From Microcoleus asticus IPMA8 (GTDB lineage: Bacteria > Cyanobacteriota > Cyanobacteriia > Cyanobacteriales > Microcoleaceae), in contig NZ_SRRZ01000007.1 of the NCBI RefSeq assembly GCF_013179805.1, positions 1 through 64,000 of the forward strand: a DNA stretch of 64,000 nucleotides, given 5' to 3'. The notes under the pieces were generated by a model. That model searched no databases. It saw nothing but the letters and a program-made list of their open reading frames with translations, and had not been told where the DNA came from. Both the position numbers and the translations under genes were made by a program. Below are positions 9,820-19,300 of the stretch, piece after piece (positions within the stretch are counted from its first letter, which is position 1; every line of letters begins with the position of its first letter).

Positions 9820-12800
9820 TTAGATGACAGGGATAGTGATCGAAAACACAGTCCCCTCGCTAGGGACAGAATCAACTTTAATTTGTCCGTGATGTTTTTC
9901 TACTACAATTTGACGCGCGATCGCTAATCCCAATCCTGTTCCTTTTCCTACACTTTTGGTAGTAAATAAATTATCAAAAACTTTCTCACGCACCGCTTCA
10001 CTCATGCCAATACCATTGTCTTTAATCCGAATTACTACCTTTTGTCTATCGTCCGATAATTCTGTAGTGACGATAATTTGATTGGGATTGGCTTTAATCT
10101 CTGCATAAGTACGTCCAATATTTAATTCATTCAAAGCATCGATTGCATTCCCCAAAATATTCATAAATACCTGATTTAATTGTCCGGCATAGCATTCGAT
10201 CTTTGGGATATTGCCATAGTCCTTAATGACTTGGATTTCGGGGCGGGAGTCATTGGCTTTCAGACGATGTTTAAGGATCATAATTGTGCTATCAATGCCA
10301 TCGTGAATATTACAGGCCACGGGGCGATCGCTATCCGCACGCGAGAATGTCCGCAGACTAATACTAATGTCTTGAATTCGCTTCACGCCTTCTTGCATCG
10401 AACCTATTAACTTGGGTAAGTCTTCCCGGATGTAGTCAAGCTCAATGGTTTCGATTTCTTCTTCAATCTCTGGCTCTAGTTGGGGATATTTTTGTTGCAC
10501 TAGATCGATCAACCCAAACAAATCGTTAATGTAATCTAAGGCTGGGGTAATATTGCCAGTCAGGAAGCCGACAGGGTTGTTGATTTCGTGAGCGACACCA
10601 GCGACTAAGTTACCCAAAGCTGACATTTTTTCACCTTGGATAAGTTGGATTTGAGCTTGTTGAAGTTCTCGTAAAGTCTTTTCTAAAGCTTCTGACTTTT
10701 GTTGACGTTCATTTTCGGCGCGTTTGCGATCGCTAATATCCAGCACATTACCAAGAATTACTGCTTTGCTATCGAGGATGATGCGGTTGAGGGTGACATC
10801 AACCTCAAAGACTGTATTAGAATCAATTTTTCTGACATTCCACTCAAATTGAATCGTTTCCCCAGCTAATACCCTTCTCCACCAGTCTTCTACCAGATGG
10901 AACGGATTATCCGGTGTAGAGTAGTCATCCAAGATCGAGCATTGCAGTGCTTGCTCTCGCTCCACACCAAACATTTCTAGCACTCGGTTATTAACATCCA
11001 GCACATTGCCATGCAGATCGTGAATTATGATGGCACTACTGACGTTGTTGAAGATAGTGCGGAGGTTCTGCTCGGAAATTTGCAGGGCAGTTTCCGTAGC
11101 TTTGTATTCAGCTTCGCTGCGTTTACGATCGCTCACATCAAAGACAACACCATCCCATACAGTTGACTCATCGGCTCGTCGTTCTGGTTGAGATATTGCT
11201 TGCACCCATTTTATCGTGCCGGACGAGGTGACACTGCGCCATTCATGATTAAATGGGGTCAGGGTTTGGGCAGATTTGGTAATTGCTTGTTCAAGATCAG
11301 CAAGATCGCCGGCATAAACTGCATCAAAGACATTAATGATTCCTGCCATCACCATTTCTGGCTCAGCTTCATACAGATCGATGCAACCAGAACTTGCGTA
11401 GGGCATTGACTTAGCACCATCAGCAGCCAACTGGAATTGAAAGACCATCCCTGGAATATTGTCAGCCATTTTATGGAAGCGCGCTTCGCTGGCACGGAGT
11501 TCTGTCAAAGCTTGTTGTGACTGTTGATAGAGGCGGGCATTTTCAAGGGAAATTGCTGCTTGGGAGCAGAGCAGATTGAGCAGTTCGACGCGATCGCTTG
11601 TAAAGGCTCCTATTGTCAGATTATTTTCCAAATATAAAATCCCAATCAACTTACCTTGATTGAGAATTGGACTGCAAAGCACACTTTTAGGTTGGTGTTT
11701 TTCAATGTAACTATCTCCAGAAAACTCAGTATATAACCTAGCATCTACCAGTACCAGAGGCTTCAAACTCCGCTTAACAGTATTCACCAAAGCGATCGCC
11801 ACATTCTGACTTGATTCTAGTGGCATGGGCGGTAATAGCTGCGGTTCTTGTCCCTCTTCCACAAAGGCTGCTACCTGTAACTCAATATCTTGTTTTAGCA
11901 GTAAGACACACTTACTTGCCCCAGCATTTGTCATCACTATTTGTAACAGAGCAGTCAAGAGTTGATCGAGTTCAATTTCCCCTGAAATCGCTTGAGATAC
12001 CTTGAGCAGAGTTGCCAAATCTAGAACTTCCGAGGCTGTGCTAGAAGAGCGGTTATAAGCCATCGTTTCCAGGGTAAGAGTTTCCTTGAAAGAGGTAGAC
12101 GATTGGGGTGGCTGAAGGACAGGATCGAGGAGTTGAGGATAACGTTGTTCTAAATCTGCAACTTTGGCTTGGGCTCCCCATCGGGCATAACAGTAATAGG
12201 CCTCAATCATGTAGGCTTGAGCGACTTTTTCTTTGTTCCATTCCCAGTAAAATTTAGCTGCTAGTTCGTTGGCGAGAGCTTCTTCTTGTATCAAGGCGTT
12301 TTGACTGGCGGCTGCTATCGCGCGATCGTACAGTTCAATTGCCGATAGTTTATCTCCAGAAATACGCGCCATTTCTGCTGAAACTAGCTCGGAGGCAGCG
12401 CTAAAATTCTCCGAACAGTTTTGCGCCCAAACAGCTAATTGCTGTTTATACTCTATCAATTTTTGCCACAGATCGGATTGTTTTGCCTGTGGTATTCGAT
12501 CGTAACGTTGGCATAACAATAGAGCATAGATAAAGCGATGTCTGGCATAGGGAAGTAAGCCTTGGGGAGCAACATTAACAATCTCAGCTTCAGCTTTCTC
12601 GGCAGATTCTAAAGCTGACTCTGGGCAATCGCAGAGGTAGAGTATTTGGCTTTTAAGAATAGTATAAATACAGATAACTTGCCAGTTTTTATGTTTTCGG
12701 CAGCGTTCTAGATACTCATTTTCTATAGTTTCCGACCAAGTTTGTGTTCCTCTCAACTTGGCTGCAAGCATTTGACCACCAGTTAGTAAATCGATAGACC

Positions 12801-15800
12801 ATTGATTTTTTTGCTGTTGCGCAAAAGCCAGCGATTGATTAATTTCTGCCTCTAATTCCTTCAGTTCTAGTCCCTGGTAAAAACGACAGTACATATTGTG
12901 TCCAAAAGCATAAGCAGCATATTGTAAATTGCTTGATTCCCAACCAATTTGATAGGAGTTTTGGTAATCTTGGCTGGCTACCTTAAGAGGGTGAGACCAA
13001 TGACGGAGAGAACTACCAATCATTAAATAGGCTACACTTTCAGCCGAACTATTATTAAAATTGGGCATTAATTGCAGCGTTAAATCGATTAACTCACTTG
13101 TATTTTGATAGTTATTTAAAGCATAACCACGTAAGCCACCGTAGGCTGGGTAAATATAGCCTATTTCAGGCGTATTACCATACTGCAAACACAAATTAAC
13201 AGCCTTGGCACAAATGACTGACCACAGACGCTGATGCGATCGATAGGTGGGCGGGCCCATAGCAATAGCTAACTTTGTAGCCATTTTTTTCTCAGGATCG
13301 GTCATCATGGGTAAATCACTGAGAGAAGCAATCCCTCGGCTTTCTAAGATGGCTTGAGCAGTCGCAATTTCGCGATCGCGTACCACCTCAAAATCCTCAT
13401 CGGTAATATCAATACCAAACAAGGATAAAGCTTTAATCCCCGCAGCAATAGCTTCTGGATACTCAGCTCGTAGGGTATATTGAATAATTGCTAAGTTGTA
13501 AATTTCTGCCTTTTCTATGGCAGTTTTTGCCCGTTTGAGAGTGCGATCGATCCAGATTTGTGATGCTTCAATATTGCCATTCAAATATTCAACTTCAACC
13601 CGTTCTTTGTGGAGCGCAAAGCATAATTCATATTGAATATCCCAGCAGTCTTTTCTCAATAATTCCATGCCAGTAGTTATATACTCACAGGCAACAGTAT
13701 ATGCCGTAGAAGTTTTAGATTTTCGTCCTGCCAATAAGTTTAATTGGCTCAATCTTTCCTTTTCTTCTGGATCGTTTAATAAGTAGCGACCGCGATTTAG
13801 TTGATTGGCTATATCGAATAAGATTTCCTCACGCTCTGCCAAAACAGTATTTCTTAAAAGTAGTTGACCGATCTGTAGATGTGTTGCTTGCTTGCGCTCG
13901 TTCGGAATCAGAGAATAGGCAGCTTGCTGGACGCGATCGTGCAAAAACCGATAAGTTGGATTAGCCGCGGCACTAGAAACCGACTCATTATCAGATTGAG
14001 TAAAGAACTTATAAGCTTCCGTAGTCGGAATAATCAAACCTTCTTGCAAAGATTTCCATAAAGCACTAGCAGCAACTTCCGCCGACTTTTCACTGACGAT
14101 TGCCAAAGTAGCTAAATCAAACTGCGACCCAATACAAGCGGCTAATTTAAGCATTTCCTGAGTAGGAAACGGCATTTTCTGCAATTGCAGTGCCATAAAC
14201 TCTACCACATCATCAGTAATTGCCAAGGCTTTCACTTGAGCAATATCGCACTGCCACCCCCCTTGTACCCCCGTCTGTCCCGCCTTGGTAAGGGGGGATG
14301 AAAGGGGGGTGGAGGACACAGGGGGGTCAAAAGTAATCAGCCCATCGTCATGTAAAGCCTTCAGGAATTGCGTAGCAAAAAAGGGATTACCTTGAGTTTT
14401 TTGATACACCAGTTTTTTCAGAGGTTTGGCAATCTCTGATCCGCAACTAAGAGTATCTGAAATCAATTGATTAATGTCATCTTTTTGCAACGGAGCCAAA
14501 GTAATTGTATTCACCGTTGCCCCGGATTTAATAATCTCATCCACCGTCAAAATAAATGGATGAGTAGGAGACACTTCATTATCTCGATAAGCACCTAACA
14601 CCAATAAATGTCCCGTATCTTCCATCAACAGTTGCAACAATTTCAAGGATGCCGAATCTGCCCACTGTAAATCATCTAAAAACATTACTAAAGGATGTTC
14701 GGCTTGCGTAAATACTTGCACAAATTTTTGTATCAGCAGATTAAAGCGATTTTGGGCGGCACTTCCCGATAGTTCAGGTGTTCTTTGCTGTTTACCAATG
14801 ATGCGTTCTAGCTCAGGAATTACATCAATCAAGACTTGTCCGTTGTCGCCAACTGCTGTCAAAAGTTTGCTTTTCCATATTTGTAACTGAGCATCTGATT
14901 CTGATATTAATTGCCCCATTAAATCCCTGAAGGCTAGCACAAATGCGCTGAATGGAATATTGCGCTGGAACTGGTCATATTTGCCTTTAATAAAATAGCC
15001 CCGTTGTCTGACAATTGGCTTGTGAACTTCATTCACGACTGCGGTTTTGCCAATTCCAGAAAAACCTGCTACTAGCATCATTTCTACCCCCCTTAGTCCC
15101 CCCTTACCAAGGGGGGATTTAGGGGGGTTAGCTACTCTTTCAAAAGCAGCTAATAGACGATCGACTTCTTTTTCTCTACCGTACAGTTTTTCTGGTATCA
15201 GAAATCGGTCTGTAATATCTTCCTGTCCTAAATCAAAAACCTCAATCTTACCAGTTTTTTCTAATTGAGCTAAACAAATTTCTAAATCATGTTTTAATCC
15301 TAATGCACTTTGATAGCGGTTTTCAGCATTTTTTGCCATCAATTTACTGACAATATGCGATAAAACTATGGGGATTTTTGGATGGATTTGATGTATCGGT
15401 ATTGACTGTTTGGCGAGATGACAATGCACCAGTTCCATCGAGTCATCAGAGATAAATGGTAAATGTCCTGTCAATAATTCATAAAAAGTGACACCGAGGG
15501 CATAAAAGTCGCTACGATAGTCAATACCGCGATTCATTCGTCCGGTTTGTTCGGGAGAGAGATAGGCTAATGTCCCTTCAAGGATGTGGGGATTCTGAAT
15601 TTCTTGAGTTTCTCGTGGTAGCAGAGATGCAATACTGAAATCAATTAGTTTTATTTGTTTGGTGTCGGGATTAATCAGAATATTAGCGGGTTTAATATCT
15701 TTGTGAATGACTCGGTTCTGGTAGAGATAGTGGAGAATGTCTGTTAGTTGCAGTGCCAGATTGAGAAATTCTGTTAAAGATAAAGATTTAGCAGGTTGGT

Positions 15801-16113
15801 TTTTATCAGTTGCTATATGGAGGTAATTAGATAGGGAAATCCCTCCAAAGTCCTCCATCACTAAGGCATAGCTATTTTGGTAAACTTCTAGAGTCAGAGG
15901 TTTAACAATACTGGGGAAGTTAAGATTTTTAGCAATGGTGTACTGATTGCGAAACCCGACGAGTTCGTTGAAATTAGGGTATTCGTTTCGTAGTAGTTTG
16001 ATGATGACAGGAGTGCGATCGCTATCTCGAATACCCCGATAAACGAGGGTGCGAGAGCCTGCATAGATTTGTTCTGTGAGCCGATACCCAGCTAGGGGAA
16101 TGATGACATTCAT
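9820..16113 (-). CDS. HstK-type kinase with two extra PAS domains (copy B)
   Basis: At 2097 aa this is the largest paralogue. The Ser/Thr kinase domain covers residues 7-280 (HKD at 137-139, DFS at 158-160). The AAA ATPase has Walker A at 350-357, and helical repeats and a GAF domain (about 1340-1500) follow. Two PAS domains (about 1535-1790) sit between the GAF and the histidine kinase, and none of the three complete sister genes has them. The H-box histidine is at about 1842. Two short peptides encoded by a G/C-run palindromic repeat are inserted in frame: one before Walker A (NPPKSPLGKGG, about 329-339), one after the ATPase (near VSSTPLSSPLTKAG). Both are absent from the paralogues. The ribosome site GAGGA is clear. 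The N-terminus is closest to the 16309 copy and the C-terminus to the REC-histidine kinase, so the gene is a mosaic. Confidence 0.94.
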   Translation of the reverse strand: MNVIIPLAGYRLTEQIYAGSRTLVYRGIRDSDRTPVIIKLLRNEYPNFNELVGFRNQYTIAKNLNFPSIVKPLTLEVYQNSYALVMEDFGGISLSNYLHIATDKNQPAKSLSLTEFLNLALQLTDILHYLYQNRVIHKDIKPANILINPDTKQIKLIDFSIASLLPRETQEIQNPHILEGTLAYLSPEQTGRMNRGIDYRSDFYALGVTFYELLTGHLPFISDDSMELVHCHLAKQSIPIHQIHPKIPIVLSHIVSKLMAKNAENRYQSALGLKHDLEICLAQLEKTGKIEVFDLGQEDITDRFLIPEKLYGREKEVDRLLAAFERVANPPKSPLGKGGLRGVEMMLVAGFSGIGKTAVVNEVHKPIVRQRGYFIKGKYDQFQRNIPFSAFVLAFRDLMGQLISESDAQLQIWKSKLLTAVGDNGQVLIDVIPELERIIGKQQRTPELSGSAAQNRFNLLIQKFVQVFTQAEHPLVMFLDDLQWADSASLKLLQLLMEDTGHLLVLGAYRDNEVSPTHPFILTVDEIIKSGATVNTITLAPLQKDDINQLISDTLSCGSEIAKPLKKLVYQKTQGNPFFATQFLKALHDDGLITFDPPVSSTPLSSPLTKAGQTGVQGGWQCDIAQVKALAITDDVVEFMALQLQKMPFPTQEMLKLAACIGSQFDLATLAIVSEKSAEVAASALWKSLQEGLIIPTTEAYKFFTQSDNESVSSAAANPTYRFLHDRVQQAAYSLIPNERKQATHLQIGQLLLRNTVLAEREEILFDIANQLNRGRYLLNDPEEKERLSQLNLLAGRKSKTSTAYTVACEYITTGMELLRKDCWDIQYELCFALHKERVEVEYLNGNIEASQIWIDRTLKRAKTAIEKAEIYNLAIIQYTLRAEYPEAIAAGIKALSLFGIDITDEDFEVVRDREIATAQAILESRGIASLSDLPMMTDPEKKMATKLAIAMGPPTYRSHQRLWSVICAKAVNLCLQYGNTPEIGYIYPAYGGLRGYALNNYQNTSELIDLTLQLMPNFNNSSAESVAYLMIGSSLRHWSHPLKVASQDYQNSYQIGWESSNLQYAAYAFGHNMYCRFYQGLELKELEAEINQSLAFAQQQKNQWSIDLLTGGQMLAAKLRGTQTWSETIENEYLERCRKHKNWQVICIYTILKSQILYLCDCPESALESAEKAEAEIVNVAPQGLLPYARHRFIYALLLCQRYDRIPQAKQSDLWQKLIEYKQQLAVWAQNCSENFSAASELVSAEMARISGDKLSAIELYDRAIAAASQNALIQEEALANELAAKFYWEWNKEKVAQAYMIEAYYCYARWGAQAKVADLEQRYPQLLDPVLQPPQSSTSFKETLTLETMAYNRSSSTASEVLDLATLLKVSQAISGEIELDQLLTALLQIVMTNAGASKCVLLLKQDIELQVAAFVEEGQEPQLLPPMPLESSQNVAIALVNTVKRSLKPLVLVDARLYTEFSGDSYIEKHQPKSVLCSPILNQGKLIGILYLENNLTIGAFTSDRVELLNLLCSQAAISLENARLYQQSQQALTELRASEARFHKMADNIPGMVFQFQLAADGAKSMPYASSGCIDLYEAEPEMVMAGIINVFDAVYAGDLADLEQAITKSAQTLTPFNHEWRSVTSSGTIKWVQAISQPERRADESTVWDGVVFDVSDRKRSEAEYKATETALQISEQNLRTIFNNVSSAIIIHDLHGNVLDVNNRVLEMFGVEREQALQCSILDDYSTPDNPFHLVEDWWRRVLAGETIQFEWNVRKIDSNTVFEVDVTLNRIILDSKAVILGNVLDISDRKRAENERQQKSEALEKTLRELQQAQIQLIQGEKMSALGNLVAGVAHEINNPVGFLTGNITPALDYINDLFGLIDLVQQKYPQLEPEIEEEIETIELDYIREDLPKLIGSMQEGVKRIQDISISLRTFSRADSDRPVACNIHDGIDSTIMILKHRLKANDSRPEIQVIKDYGNIPKIECYAGQLNQVFMNILGNAIDALNELNIGRTYAEIKANPNQIIVTTELSDDRQKVVIRIKDNGIGMSEAVREKVFDNLFTTKSVGKGTGLGLAIARQIVVEKHHGQIKVDSVPSEGTVFSITIPVI
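14255..14327. repeat. G/C-run repeat inserted in frame in a kinase gene (second site)
   Basis: Runs of C and G around TTGGTAAGGGGGGA interrupt the kinase reading frame without breaking it. They code for a low-complexity peptide rich in Ser, Pro, Thr and Gly. The sister kinases have a simple short stretch at this point (ITFDWDIRHWQCDIAQ), so this looks like an insertion or expansion. The core resembles the repeat at 15086-15129. Confidence 0.6.
15086..15129. repeat. Palindromic C6/G6 repeat inserted in frame in a kinase gene
   Basis: The element contains CCCCCCTTACCAAGGGGGG flanked by further C6 and G6 runs, forming a strong imperfect palindrome of about 44 bp. On the coding (minus) strand it reads NPPKSPLGKGGLRG, placed between ERVA and the start of the AAA ATPase core. 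The three complete paralogues have only SLGTTE or SLGATE here. Repeats of this type are known as dispersed intergenic elements in cyanobacteria; this one is inside a gene and keeps the frame. Confidence 0.7.
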
Positions 16114-16308
16114 TTTTTAGTCCTCAAAAAAATTGATAAGCTATAACTCTAGGGTATAGTTTACCAACCAGATCGGAAAACGTCCCCAATTAATACTAAT
16201 GTTTTTAACTTTATTGGCTAATGGTCTATATTGTTTTAATATCAACCTTTCCCAGCACGATATCTGCGGACGAACCACAGGAGGATGTCATTCATTGCTG
16301 CATCACAA
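16114..16308. repeat. Duplicated 195-bp spacer between kinase genes (copy 1)
   Basis: This spacer is almost identical to 21700-21894, and the similarity continues into the genes on both sides. It holds the ribosome site GAGGA just upstream of the 16113 start, and a conserved imperfect inverted repeat CTATA(N9)TATAG around 16141-16159 that could be part of a promoter or operator. I cannot assign -35/-10 boxes with confidence. Confidence 0.8.
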
Positions 16309-19300
16309 CTATCTTGATTCTATTGTCTTGACGGGAATTGTAATCAAAAACTCTGCACCTTGACCTAACGCTGAATTTACTTCTAAAATACCAGAGTGTT
16401 TCTCAACAACAATCTGCCGTGCGATCGCCAATCCTAATCCCGTTCCTTTCCCAACCGCTTTTGTTGTAAATAACTCATCAAAAATATTCTCTCGCACTGC
16501 CTCACTCATTCCCACACCGTTATCTTTAATGCGAATAATCGCTTGGTTTTTGTTTTCATCAATTTCGGTTTTAATAGTAATTTGATTGGCGATTCCTGCA
16601 TAAGATCTTCCTTGATTTGATTCATCTAAAGCATCGATCGCATTAGCTAATAAATTCATAAATACTTGATTCAACTGTCCGGCATAACACTCCACTTGTG
16701 GTAAGTTACCGTATTCCCTAATCACTTTGATTTCTGGACGAGTTTCGTTAGCCTTGAGGCGATGTTTCAGGATCATAATGGTGCTATCGATGCCATCGTG
16801 AATATTGCAAGCTACGGGATAGTTAGTATCGGCACGGGAGAATGTCCGTAGACTCGTACTAATATTCCGAATCCGCTTCACGCCTTCCCGCATCGAACCT
16901 ACTAATTTCGGTAAATCTTCCCGGATGTAGTCCAGATCGATGTCCTCGATTTCCTCTTGAATCTCTGGATCGAGTTGGGGATATTTTTGTTGATACAAAT
17001 CGAGCAATCCAAACAAATCTTTGATATGCTCTAAGGCTGGTTGAATATTACCAACCAGAAAACCAACTGGATTATTAATTTCGTGGGCGACACCCGCTAT
17101 TAAATTCCCCAATGCCGACATTTTTTCGCTTTGAACTATTTTTATTTGAGCTTGTTTGAGATCTGTAAATGCTTGTTGAGATTCTTGATACAAACGGGCA
17201 TTTTCTAAGGAAATGGCGGCTTGAGAGCAGAGCAAATTCAGAACCTCAACCCGATCGCTCGTGAATGCTCCAACCGTCACGTTATTTTCCAGATATAAAA
17301 TTCCAATTAACTTACCTTGGCTAAGAATTGGACTACAAAGAATACTTTTAGGCTGGTGCTGCTGAATATAGGGATCGCCTGCAAACTGAGGATTTACCCT
17401 AGCATCAGCCAGTACCAGAGGTGCCAAACTCCGCTTGACAGTATTCACCAAACTAATTGCTACATCCAAACTTAATTCTAGAGGTATGGATGGTAATAGC
17501 TGCGCTTCCTGTTCCTCTTCTACAAGGGCTGTTACCTGTAAATTACTACCTTGTTTGAGTAGCAAGACACACTTACTTGCTCCAGCATTGGCGATCGCTA
17601 TTTTTAGGAGAGTAGCTAAGAGTTTATCGAGTTCAATCTCCCCAGAAAGGGTTTGAGAAGCTTTGAGTAGACTAGCCAAATCTAGAACTTCAGAAACGCT
17701 ACTAGAAGAGCGCGTAGAAGCAATAGTTTCCTGGTGGCTGATAGTTCCCTGGAAGGAGGTGGAGGGATGAGATTGCTGAAGGATAGGAGCGATGAGTTGG
17801 CTATAACATTTTTCCATATCTTCTACTTTAGCCTTAGCTCCCCAACGACTGTAGGCATAGTAAGCCTCGATCGCATAAAGTTGGGCAATTTTTTCTTTAC
17901 CCCATTCTAGGTAAAATTTCGCGGCCAGTTCATTAGCTAGTGCTTCTTCGTTGAGGAATTGATGCTCTTTAGCAAGGGAGATGGCGCGATCGTAGAATTC
18001 TAATGCCTCTGATTTCTGCCCTAAAACTCGGTAGCGCTCGGCTTCAACTAAATAAAATTTGTGCAGGTAATTTTCGGGAGCATGATCGGCCCACTTTTTC
18101 ATCTTTTCCTGGTTTTTAGCTACCCGTTCAAGAATGTGTTGCTGTTGTGCCTCGGAAACCTGAGAATAGATTGCCAGATGCGCTAAAGAATCATAGGTGT
18201 AGCAGATTGGAACTATGAATAAACCTGTAGCGCCACCTATATATTTTTCGGCTGCGATCGCCGCTTCCACCGCCAACTCAAACTTGCCAAACAGATAACA
18301 CAGACTCAGTTCGCTGGTATAGAAATAGTAAAGCACAGTCCGATCGCCCGATCGCTCGAGGGCTGGCACAATTTCCTCGCGATCGAAGGCATCTCCACTA
18401 AGCTGCCAAGGTTCAGCAGCATCGCCAATCAGATTTAAAATTGCTTGCTGAAACACAGTTAGATGGCTAGTCAGTCCTTCTTGCTTGAGGTGGGCGATCT
18501 GAGTTCGGAAGGCAGCACTCTCTCGACTGAGATCGCTTAGTTCTCTGCCCATAAACCAACAGTATGAGATGTAAATAAATCCGCAAATGATAGCTGCTTC
18601 TAAATCTCCTGTTTCCAGTCCCACTTGGTAGCCTTCCCGGAGAAAAGGTAAGCTGTTCTTGAGCGGTTCTTTCCAATGCCACACGCTACAGTAAATTCCG
18701 ACATAGACTCTGGCTTTCATTTCTTTGGCATTAAAATGTTCGAGCAATAAAAGTGCTAGTTTTGCACACTGATAGCCAAATTCAATTTCTCCCGCTATCC
18801 CACAAAGTATCAGTCCATAGTAAGCATACCCATTTGCAGAGAATGAGGCATTGCCATATTGAACAGACAAATTTACCTGTTCGAGGACAATAAACGGTAA
18901 GAGCGCTGGAGTTGCAACAAAAGCAGAAGAAGAGACAGATTTAAGAATCCGTAAAGCTGCTAACTTGTTAGGATCAGTCATCTGAGGCAGAGTTATTAAG
19001 TCCAGGGGTTGTCTTCCAGCCAGGATAGATTTAGTCGCCTCGAATGCCTTTGCAATATCTAATTGACTCGGTTGCTCTGGAAGACTGGTTCCTAGACGCT
19101 CCACACTCTTTAAGGCAATCTGCACTGCCTCTAGAAATTGATGTTGAGCTTGGGCAGCTTGAATTTGAACTTCATAGACCTTAATCGTATCCAACAGGTT
19201 TTTAGAGTGTTCTGTAATGATTGCTGCCAATTGTTTCATCTGCTCGAATTTGCCGCTCAGATAAGCAGTTTCAGTGGCAGCTTCGTATAGGGCTAAGGTT

